NCBI GenBank assembly: GCA_963715825.1
Contig: CAVQSI010000017.1
Span: 21,685-85,684, forward strand
Source of the DNA: Sva-07 sp963715825
GTDB lineage: Bacteria; Actinomycetota; Acidimicrobiia; Acidimicrobiales; Ilumatobacteraceae
Direction: 5' to 3'
DNA length: 64,000 bases
The position numbers were made by a program, and so were the translations under genes. Under the pieces are notes generated by a model. The model did not search any database, had not been told where the DNA came from, and saw only the letters and a list, made by a program, of their open reading frames with translations. The first letter of the stretch is position 1, and each line of letters begins with the position of its first letter. Positions 57,276 to 64,000 of this stretch are shown here, piece by piece.

Positions 57276-60200
57276 TCAAGCGCCCGACGCCAGTCGAGCG
57301 ACAAGATCACCGTGGCGACGGCGAGCGTCTGCAAGGTCCAGGTCACCGAGCACCTCGGGGATGGCTGCGACCAGTGCGCCCGCTCGCTTCCGGTCACCTC
57401 GAGCCAGGCACGCCGATGCCCAGTCGAGGGTCGTCCGAGCAATCCACGGGGGGCTGGCGAGGTCGGCCTGCTGAGCGATCGCCGCCTCGAACAGTTCGTC
57501 GGCGCGGCCGTGTGCGCCGAGTGCATCGTGGAGCTGTGCGAGCAGCCGATCCACCGGCCCGAGGTACAACCCGCCGATCAGCAGGTTGGCCCCGGCCGCA
57601 TCGTCGAGCAGTTCGATGAAGCGGCCGCAGTGCGCCTCGCTGCGCAGCGCGGCGACGATCTCGGACCAGAAGGCGATGCACAGTTGCATCGTTGCGTCAT
57701 CGGCGAACTGGTGGCGGTCGAGGTCATGGAGCGCAGACCACACGAGATCGACGTCGCCGCGTTGCAGATCGACGAACGCAGCCGTTGCACGTTCAGGACC
57801 CGCCGGGTGGGCCGATGCTGCGAGTTCCTCGACGATCGGCGCCAACTCGATCAGCGATCCACGTTCCCGGCTGATCGCCAGCGTGGTGGTCTGAGCGTAG
57901 GCGGCAGCGTCGGGAACCCCGAGTTCCTGGAGGCGTCCGACCAGGAGGTCGGCGATCGACTGGGCATCCGCGAGGTCGCCGACGACCACGCTCCGCATGG
58001 CCTGGTGCAACGAGGTCATCGCGGTGCGAACGGCACCGATCTCGACACCGAACGTCGTCATCTCGGCGATTTCGTGGTCGAGCGCCACTCGATCGCCGAG
58101 GTGCAGCGCCGTGTACGCGAGATGTCCGTGGATCCGCCATCGATCCGACGCCGACAACTCCGCCTCACCATCGAGGACCGACCGCGCCTCGGCGGCATGA
58201 CGGCGCAGTGCGGCCGGGCCGGTGGGCTCGAACGACGTTGCGCCCGCCGTCGCAACCAGTTCGACCCGCTGGCGAGCGGGCAGTTGCGCCAAGAGGACTT
58301 GCTGCTCGTCGAGCACGCGCCGTCGACCGTCGACATCGCGTTCGAAGATGAGTTCCTTGGCCATCTCTCCCAGGAGGGCAGCACGCTGCCATGGGCCCAA
58401 CGACGTCATCGACAGTGCATCGCGGAGCACCCGGAGCCGTTCGGGGTCGGCCGGGTCGCTGGCGCTGAAGCTGTGTCGCGCCCGGACACGGAGCGCTGCG
58501 ACGACCGTCTCGGGATCGTCGGCTTCGACTGCTGCGCGCGCCGCAGCGAGCGCATGGGTTCGTGCGTCAGCGGTGGAGCCCGACACGCCTTCCGCATCGG
58601 CGAGCAACACCAACGTGTGCCGACGTTGCGACGACCAGTCCCCGGCGTCGTCGGCCATCAGCTCGAGCGCCCGCTCGAACCAGGCCGAACCGTTCTCGTA
58701 GGCACCGCGCGCAGCCGCCAACTCGCCGGCTCGCAGGGTGAGTTCGATCGCCCGGGAACGATCGCCGCCCACCGACGCCGCTGCCCAGTGGACTGCGAGT
58801 TCGGAGATCACCTGGTCGAGCGAGTCGGCATGGCGCGACTCGAGTGCGAGCGCCACCTTGCGATGTTCGCGGACGCTCCGGCTGGATGACATCTCCGAAT
58901 GGAGTGTCTCTCGAACGAGACCGTGGGCGAACCGGTGGCGATCGACGCTCAACTCGACGACCAGACTGGCCGAGATGGCCGCGTCGAGCGCGTCGAGTAC
59001 ACCGTCCACGTCGACGTCGAGCACCTCTGCGAGCAGGCCCGCCTCGAACTCGTATCCGATCACGGCTGCCGATCGGAGCACGCGCTCGACCTCGTCGCCG
59101 AGTCGATGGACCCGCTGGCCCACGACTTCGCGAACACCGTCGGGGATGCCGGCTTCGTCGACGCCGAGGTCGCTGGTCCACTGGCCGCCGCGTTCGACCA
59201 GCGTGCCGTTCTCGATCAGGTGCCGGAGCAACTCACCGACGAAGAGCGGGTTGCCCGACGTTTCGCGCTGCACTCGATCGGCGAACTGCCGACCGATGTC
59301 GTCGAGCTCGTGGCCTCCAGCCCGAACGAGCAGTTCGCGGACACCGTCAGGTGCAAGACCCTCGAGACCGATGCGGGTGACCCCATCGGTCCCTCGGACC
59401 TCGGCGAGCAGCGCCGCAAGGGCATGGCTGCGCCCGACGTCGGTGTCGCGGTAGGTGCCCACGACCATGAGGCCCGGAGGTTGGTGTTGGATGAGCTGCT
59501 TGATCAGCAGCAGCGTCGGCCGGTCGGCCCACTGCAGGTCGTCGATCACCAGCAGCCGCGGGCGGTCGGCCCCACCGACGCGCAACCACGATTCCACCGC
59601 AGCGAACAACCGGAAACGCTCCGCGTCAGGCTCGCCTCGAAGCGCCGGCGGCAGGTCGTCCACGAGGTCACGGAGGTGCGGGACGAGACGGTCGAGGTCG
59701 CCGGGGAACTCACCGAGCGCGGCAACCTCGGGCGTCTCACTGCGGACGAACCATTCGAGCGCGGTGCCGAATGCCTGGAACGGTGCACCTTCCTCGTCGC
59801 AGCGCCCGGCCAGCACGAGTGGCTCGGGACGTCGCTCCGCTGCGGCATCGACGCCCGCTTCATGAGCCAGCTCCTGCGCCAAGCGGGTCTTGCCGATACC
59901 CGGCTCGCCCGCGATGAAGGTGGCCTCGAAGCCGCCGCCTGCACAGTGCCGCCACCGCTCGACGAGTCGGTCGAACACCTCGGTCCGGCCGGAGAACGGG
60001 AACCCGGTGCCGGCGAGCACGGCCGGCAGTCGGTCGTCGCGAGGCGACACCTCGCGGATCGGTTCCCAACAGACCTCGCTGGCGGGAACCTGGTCGGGCA
60101 ACCCCTTCAGACTGAGCGCACCGACCGATCGGAACTCGTGGCTGCCGCGGCCTCGCGCGAGGTGGGCGACGATGTCGGTGCACCAGATCGAGTCGGGTTG

Positions 60201-60581
60201 AGCCGCCGACTCCAGGCGCTGCGCCTCGACCACCGACAGCCCGAAGCAGTCGTCACCCTCGAAGCTGACGTCACCGACCGCGAGCCCGATCCGGACCGCG
60301 AGACGTTCACCTCGGCGACGACGATTGGCGAGGTCGACCGATTGTTGAATCGTGACGGCCGCCGACAGCCCATCGGTGCAGCTGGCGAACGTGGCCATGA
60401 CACCGTCGCCGAGGCGCTTGACCACCCGACCATGATTCGACTCGACCGCCTCGGTGAGGATCCGGTCGTGAGTGGCGCGGATGGCGTCGGCTGCATCCTC
60501 GCCGACCCGCAGCCGCAGTTCGGTCGATCCGACGACATCGGTGAACATCACCGTGGCCGTACCGATCGTGTTGTCGGCCAT
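57276..60581 (-). CDS. Class III nucleotidyl cyclase fused to an AAA-type ATPase and TPR-like region
   Basis: 1101 residues. Residues 1-180 are a class III cyclase domain: metal Asp in MFTDVVGSTE (Asp15), Lys-Gly-Asp in VVKRLGDGVMATF (Asp59), SFEGDDCFGLSVVEAQRLE. The transition-state Asn of the family VNxAARL is not seen (VVEAQRL), so activity may be altered. An ATPase follows with Walker A AGEPGIGKT and Walker B LLVIDDLQWADRPT, then a long alpha-helical TPR-like tail as in LuxR/MalT-type STAND proteins. Such fusions are common in actinobacteria. ATG 60581 has GGGGGTG upstream. Confidence 0.9.
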   Translation of the reverse strand: MADNTIGTATVMFTDVVGSTELRLRVGEDAADAIRATHDRILTEAVESNHGRVVKRLGDGVMATFASCTDGLSAAVTIQQSVDLANRRRRGERLAVRIGLAVGDVSFEGDDCFGLSVVEAQRLESAAQPDSIWCTDIVAHLARGRGSHEFRSVGALSLKGLPDQVPASEVCWEPIREVSPRDDRLPAVLAGTGFPFSGRTEVFDRLVERWRHCAGGGFEATFIAGEPGIGKTRLAQELAHEAGVDAAAERRPEPLVLAGRCDEEGAPFQAFGTALEWFVRSETPEVAALGEFPGDLDRLVPHLRDLVDDLPPALRGEPDAERFRLFAAVESWLRVGGADRPRLLVIDDLQWADRPTLLLIKQLIQHQPPGLMVVGTYRDTDVGRSHALAALLAEVRGTDGVTRIGLEGLAPDGVRELLVRAGGHELDDIGRQFADRVQRETSGNPLFVGELLRHLIENGTLVERGGQWTSDLGVDEAGIPDGVREVVGQRVHRLGDEVERVLRSAAVIGYEFEAGLLAEVLDVDVDGVLDALDAAISASLVVELSVDRHRFAHGLVRETLHSEMSSSRSVREHRKVALALESRHADSLDQVISELAVHWAAASVGGDRSRAIELTLRAGELAAARGAYENGSAWFERALELMADDAGDWSSQRRHTLVLLADAEGVSGSTADARTHALAAARAAVEADDPETVVAALRVRARHSFSASDPADPERLRVLRDALSMTSLGPWQRAALLGEMAKELIFERDVDGRRRVLDEQQVLLAQLPARQRVELVATAGATSFEPTGPAALRRHAAEARSVLDGEAELSASDRWRIHGHLAYTALHLGDRVALDHEIAEMTTFGVEIGAVRTAMTSLHQAMRSVVVGDLADAQSIADLLVGRLQELGVPDAAAYAQTTTLAISRERGSLIELAPIVEELAASAHPAGPERATAAFVDLQRGDVDLVWSALHDLDRHQFADDATMQLCIAFWSEIVAALRSEAHCGRFIELLDDAAGANLLIGGLYLGPVDRLLAQLHDALGAHGRADELFEAAIAQQADLASPPWIARTTLDWASACLARGDRKRAGALVAAIPEVLGDLDLADARRRHGDLVARLASGA

Positions 60582-60838
60582 GTCACCCCCGATCCCGTCG
60601 CGCCGTGTCGTGTGGTGGACCGTAGTCGAGAGCCGATTGCGACGACGTCGCCTGCGCGATCGAGACACCGTCCCACGGCGGGGCCCTCGGCTCCGGCTCA
60701 GCCGTGCCGTGCCAGCCGATGTGCGGACGGTCTTGCCGACGCGGTCACCTTCGCGCGTGCGTTGGTGGCGATCAGCAGCGGTCGCAACTCTCGCAGTTCT
60801 GCGAGGAGTTCCAGTGAGTGGCTGGTCGCAGCTGCAAC
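60582..60838. other. Gene-free upstream interval of the cyclase gene
   Basis: 257 bases upstream of the cyclase-ATPase gene and downstream of the small membrane gene. A reading frame continues through it but shows only Arg/Ser/Thr-rich, non-family sequence. It should hold the cyclase promoter. No clear hairpin or motif seen. Confidence 0.5.
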
Positions 60839-61033
60839 TCAGAGCGTGAGGATGAGCACACCGAACACGACGAGGATGCCGATCAGCCCGATGACCACCA
60901 TCTTGCCGGTCGACCCGAAGTCGACCGCCTTGTGGGTCTCGTGCTCCCATTGCTGGTTGGCCGGTGAACCGACCTTCGGGAGATGCTTCGGCTTCTCGTG
61001 GCCCTTGCGAGGCTTGCTGGTGCTGCTACCCAC
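60839..61033 (-). CDS. Small single-helix membrane protein
   Basis: 64 residues from GTG 61033. A basic, Pro/Lys-rich N-terminus (SKPRKGHEKPKHLPK), a linker with WEHETHKAVDFGSTGK and one C-terminal helix (MVVIGLIGILVVFGVLILTL) ending at the C-terminus. Divergent from the histidine kinase gene. I recognise no family; the basic segment before a helix suggests a cytosolic N-terminus. Confidence 0.65.
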   Translation of the reverse strand: MGSSTSKPRKGHEKPKHLPKVGSPANQQWEHETHKAVDFGSTGKMVVIGLIGILVVFGVLILTL

Positions 61034-61195
61034 GTGCGTGACACTACTGGGCGTCGCCGGACTCGCAACGGAGGGCGTCGACCTCGCCTCGGAGTTGGCG
61101 ACGTACGCGGGCGAGGAGTCGACCCGTCGAACGATGGCGCCAGGGCACACGGCAGAATCCCCCACTGAGTCCGACAGCTCTGACACAGTCGTTCC

Positions 61196-62335
61196 GTGCC
61201 CGAGCACGAGCGAACAGTCTTTCCGACGGCAGTGACGGTCGCCCGGGCGCTCGTGGTCGCCCGCTGGCTCACGCTGCTGTGGATGGTCGGTATCGTCGTC
61301 GTCTCGTCCGAACGCGGGGCGATCGACCATCCGTTGGCGGCGTGGTCGTGCGTCGGCGCTGTCGCGGGAGTTTCCGCGTGGACCACCTGGGCGGTACGAA
61401 ACGAGCCAGCGCGGCTGTTCGACACCGGTTTCCTCGTCGTCGAAGCGACGCTGGCCATCGGCCTCAGCGTCGTCGACGGCTGGGTCTTCGAGCAGGGTCA
61501 CGTCTTCGAGGTCTCGCAGAGCCTGGCCACGCAGTACCCCCTGATCGCCGTGGTCTCGATCGGACTCGCCCGAGGCCCGATCATCGCCGGCAGCCTCGGC
61601 CTGCTGCTCGGGCCGGCGGAGTGGGCAGGGGCGGTGCTGAACGAGTTCGATGACTGGGGCACTCGCCACGTCATTTCGCTGGTGGCCACATCGCTGTTCT
61701 TCGCCGCCGCTGGGGTCGTGTTCGGCTGGCAGGCACAACTGCTCCGGCAGGCCGAGGCCGACATCGCTGACCGCCGGGCCCGCGACGACATCGCACGCGT
61801 GCTCCACGACACCGTGTTGCAGACGCTCGCACTCGTCGAGCGTCGAACGGCCGACAGCGACCCCGACCTCGCGAGGACGGCGCGAGAGGCCGACCGCGAG
61901 CTCCGTCGCTTCCTGTTCGGGAGCACCAGCCGAGCCGATGACACTCTGGAGCAGCGAGTGCGCTCGGCGGTCGAGCGGGCAGCTCGACACCACGACGCCG
62001 CCGCGCACGTGCCGATCAGTGTGAGTGTGATCGACACCGCGCTCCCGCCGCCGGTGAACGTGGCCGAGGCCATCGCCGCCGCGATCGGCGAAGCCGTGGC
62101 CAATGCGCTCGAACACGCGAGCCCCAGCCGGATCGTCGTGTTCGTGGAGACCGACGACGACGGTGACGTGTTCGCGTCCGTGCGCGACGACGGGTGCGGC
62201 TTCGATGTCGACGAGCAGCGTGCAAGCCACGGCATCGACCAGTCGATCGTCGCACGCATCCGCGATGTCGGCGGCCGGTCCGAGGTGGTGAGTGCAACGG
62301 GAACCGGCACCGAGGTGCGAGTGTGGTCGACGTGA
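61196..62335 (+). CDS. Sensor histidine kinase (HisKA_3, NarL/DesK type)
   Basis: 379 residues from GTG 61196. Six hydrophobic helices form a membrane sensor (AAWSCVGAVAGVSAWTTW, YPLIAVVSIGLARGPIIAG), then the dimerisation box with the phospho-His (DDIARVLHDTVLQTLALVE) and the ATPase domain with N-box GEAVANALEHAS and G-box VRDDGCGFDVDEQ. Stop overlaps the response regulator start (GTGA). Ligand unknown. Confidence 0.9.
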   Translation: MPEHERTVFPTAVTVARALVVARWLTLLWMVGIVVVSSERGAIDHPLAAWSCVGAVAGVSAWTTWAVRNEPARLFDTGFLVVEATLAIGLSVVDGWVFEQGHVFEVSQSLATQYPLIAVVSIGLARGPIIAGSLGLLLGPAEWAGAVLNEFDDWGTRHVISLVATSLFFAAAGVVFGWQAQLLRQAEADIADRRARDDIARVLHDTVLQTLALVERRTADSDPDLARTAREADRELRRFLFGSTSRADDTLEQRVRSAVERAARHHDAAAHVPISVSVIDTALPPPVNVAEAIAAAIGEAVANALEHASPSRIVVFVETDDDGDVFASVRDDGCGFDVDEQRASHGIDQSIVARIRDVGGRSEVVSATGTGTEVRVWST

Positions 62336-62982
62336 ACGAACAGCCGCCGAGCGAGCACCCGACCCCGAGGATCCGGGTCGTGCTGGCCGACGATCACGAA
62401 CTGATGCGGTCGGGTCTACGCGGCGAACTCGGGGATCGGTTCCAGGTGGTCGGTGAGGCCGACGACGCCGACGGGGCCATCGACGTCATCACGGCACGCC
62501 GGCCCGACCTCGTCGTGTCCGACCTCCACATGCCTCGCGGTGGCGGGCTGGCCGTCGTCGAGGCGTGCGCCACCGTCTGCCCGATCGTGATACTCACCGT
62601 GAGCGAGGCCGAAGGCGACCTGCTCGACGCCGTCGCCGCCGGAGCTGCGGGCTACCTGGTGAAGAGTGCACCGATCGCCGAGATCCGATCCTCCCTGCTG
62701 GCGGCTGCGGCGGGTGAACCGGTGTTCTCACCGTCGCTCGCAGCGCTCGTGTTGGGCGAGTTCCGTCGACTCGCGAAAGCAGCCGACACCAACCCACTGA
62801 CGGAGCGAGAGCGTCAGGTGTTGCAGCTCGTCGCCCGAGGCCACACGTACAAAGAGATCGGCGCCGAGCTCGCCATCTCGCCGAAGACCGCCGAGAACCA
62901 CGTGCGAAACATCCTCGGCAAGCTCCATCTCTCGCGCCGTAGCGATCTCGTTCGCTACGCCGTCGAGCACGGGCTCGATTGA
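62332..62982 (+). CDS. NarL/FixJ-family response regulator
   Basis: 216 residues from GTG 62332, coupled to the kinase by a GTGA overlap. Receiver domain with acidic pocket VVLADDHELM (Asp20-Asp21), phospho-acceptor Asp64 in VVSDLHMPRGG, Thr in VILTVSEAE and Lys in GYLVKSAP. C-terminal LuxR-type HTH: LTERERQVLQLVARGHTYKE then ISPKTAENHVRNILGKL. Target genes unknown; the membrane gene just downstream is a candidate. Confidence 0.93.
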   Translation: MNEQPPSEHPTPRIRVVLADDHELMRSGLRGELGDRFQVVGEADDADGAIDVITARRPDLVVSDLHMPRGGGLAVVEACATVCPIVILTVSEAEGDLLDAVAAGAAGYLVKSAPIAEIRSSLLAAAAGEPVFSPSLAALVLGEFRRLAKAADTNPLTERERQVLQLVARGHTYKEIGAELAISPKTAENHVRNILGKLHLSRRSDLVRYAVEHGLD

Positions 62983-63063
62983 GCCTGCGCGGCGAGTACC
63001 CCAGGAGCGTCTGGGGGATTCACCGGATAGCGCCCAGCGGCCGAATCGCGCACGATCGGGGCC

Positions 63064-64000
63064 ATGGACAACACCTCGTTCCCACCACCGGCGCCGCCGT
63101 GGCCTTCACCGTCGAGCCCGATGCAACCCACGGTCGGCCGCGCACTCCCCCGCCTGTCCGCCGCAGGTTGGCTGGCTGCCGCCGGAGCGTCACTGCTGCT
63201 GGTGGCGTCGATCATCGTGGTTGCCGGCAACTGGCAGTCGATCGATCCGGTCGTGCGGTTCTCCGGACTGGTCGCCTCGCTGTTGGCGGTGTACTTCGCC
63301 GCTGAGGCGGGGCGTCGACGCTTCCCCACCACGGCGATCTCACTGGCCACGCTTGCTGCCTGCCTCACCGCTCCGGTCGGCATCGCCGCAGCAGCCACAC
63401 TGAGCCAACCGTGGACCGTGTGTACGCTCGTCGGCGGGCTCGCTGCACTCGTGGCCACCGAGGTGCAGTCGCGACGATGGGACGTCGCACCGCTCAAGGC
63501 AGCGACGGTCGTGGCATTCGGCTTGGCCGCCGTCGGCGCCGCCGCACTGACCTCGATCCCGGCCCCCGTGATCGGTGCCATCGGGGCGGCCATCGCGCTG
63601 CTGCTCGGGTCGACGCGCCGCACGTTGGCACTCGCCGCGACCGTCGGCGCTTCGCCGATGCTGGTGGGCCTCGCCGACGCCGGCATCGGAACGGGAACGC
63701 TGGCCCGCATCGGTGCGACGGGCGACGTGCTCGTGTGGTCGGCGCCGCTGTCGTGTTCGATCGCTGCGCTCGTCATCGGCGTGATCGCCCATCGCTCGCA
63801 GAACGCACCGCTCGCCGTGGCGAGCCTGGCCGTCCTCGGCTCGGGCGTGGTGACGTCGATGGTGAGCGGCAACTTCGGCGCCGTGGTGTGGTTCTGCGTG
63901 CCGGCGATCGCCATGCTCGCAGCCGAGTCGGTGGCGGCGACACGTACCGAGTCGGTCTGGCACGAACTCGCACGCACCGTCACCGTTCCGCTCGGCACCG
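63064..64000 (+). CDS. Multi-pass membrane protein (DUF2157-like), cut by the window end
   Basis: 312 residues visible from ATG 63064, with a Pro/Ser-rich leader (PPPAPPWPSPSSP) followed by a chain of about ten helices, e.g. AGASLLLVASIIVVAGNWQS and FSGLVASLLAVYFAAEAGRR. The first two helices around the GNW turn resemble DUF2157-type membrane proteins. The gene continues beyond the window. Its frame is fully open for 937 bases. It follows the two-component pair by 81 bases. Confidence 0.7.
   Translation, partial: MDNTSFPPPAPPWPSPSSPMQPTVGRALPRLSAAGWLAAAGASLLLVASIIVVAGNWQSIDPVVRFSGLVASLLAVYFAAEAGRRRFPTTAISLATLAACLTAPVGIAAAATLSQPWTVCTLVGGLAALVATEVQSRRWDVAPLKAATVVAFGLAAVGAAALTSIPAPVIGAIGAAIALLLGSTRRTLALAATVGASPMLVGLADAGIGTGTLARIGATGDVLVWSAPLSCSIAALVIGVIAHRSQNAPLAVASLAVLGSGVVTSMVSGNFGAVVWFCVPAIAMLAAESVAATRTESVWHELARTVTVPLGT

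Noticed and set aside
62955..63998. A 347-codon minus-strand frame at the right edge
   Set aside because: It is antisense to a membrane protein whose frame is open from an ATG with a run of clear transmembrane helices; the antisense frame is Ala/Ser/Thr-rich without domains.

Overview
The window is high-GC DNA from an actinobacterium. Alternative GTG/TTG starts, many ATGA/GTGA gene overlaps, several F420/flavin-type luciferase-like oxidoreductases, an Lsr2-like DNA-binding tail and a gap-pgk-tpiA/secG/uvrC/rapZ neighbourhood all fit. My best guess is an Ilumatobacter-like member of the Acidimicrobiia, but that is inference without a database search. About 45 protein genes, one tRNA, several hairpins and two families of dispersed repeats can be supported.

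Region 1-12.7 kb holds transport and stress genes: a partial luciferase-like oxidoreductase coupled to a zinc alcohol dehydrogenase, an HdeD-type membrane protein, a SulP anion transporter, a DUF2252 protein, a ThrE-type exporter, a CPA2 cation/proton antiporter coupled to a KhtT-like regulator, two tandem-domain universal stress proteins and a ROK sugar kinase. Region 12.7-21.1 kb is the accessory part. It contains two differently broken copies of a toxin-antitoxin module, a nuclease that joins an ERCC4 domain to an Lsr2-like DNA-binding segment, a shortened oxidoreductase, a VapBC pair with a palindromic operator candidate, a probable serine recombinase fragment, a 14-bp copy of a tRNA 3' end, and a family of hairpin repeats at three places. 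It ends at tRNA-Leu(GAG).

Region 21.1-32.7 kb reads leftward as gap-pgk-tpiA, then a complete oligopeptide-type ABC transporter (oppA-oppB-oppC-oppD-oppF), a PH-like membrane protein, and secG running into tRNA-Leu. The usual actinobacterial order uvrC-rapZ-yvcK-whiA-gap-pgk-tpiA-secG can be recognised but is opened up: the opp operon lies between tpiA and secG, yvcK and whiA are absent between rapZ and gap, and about 14 kb separates rapZ from uvrC. Those 14 kb hold a methyltransferase, an oxidoreductase and one giant (about 12 kb) surface-protein gene with about 26 DUF11-like modules, a signal peptide and a C-terminal LPTTG sortase signal. This gene is broken by about ten frame changes; oppA has one as well, so sequencing error is a real possibility.

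Region 46.9-64 kb holds uvrC, a rhomboid-like protein, an orphan AbiEi/DUF559-type protein, an MFS transporter, uvrA, a potassium channel with RCK domains, a cyclase-ATPase-type regulator, a small membrane protein, a NarL-type two-component pair and a membrane protein cut by the window end. The most striking non-coding signal is a palindromic repeat, present as two copies exactly 62 bp apart at three places (32.8, 49.8 and 52.3 kb) and as a single copy at a fourth (50.95 kb).
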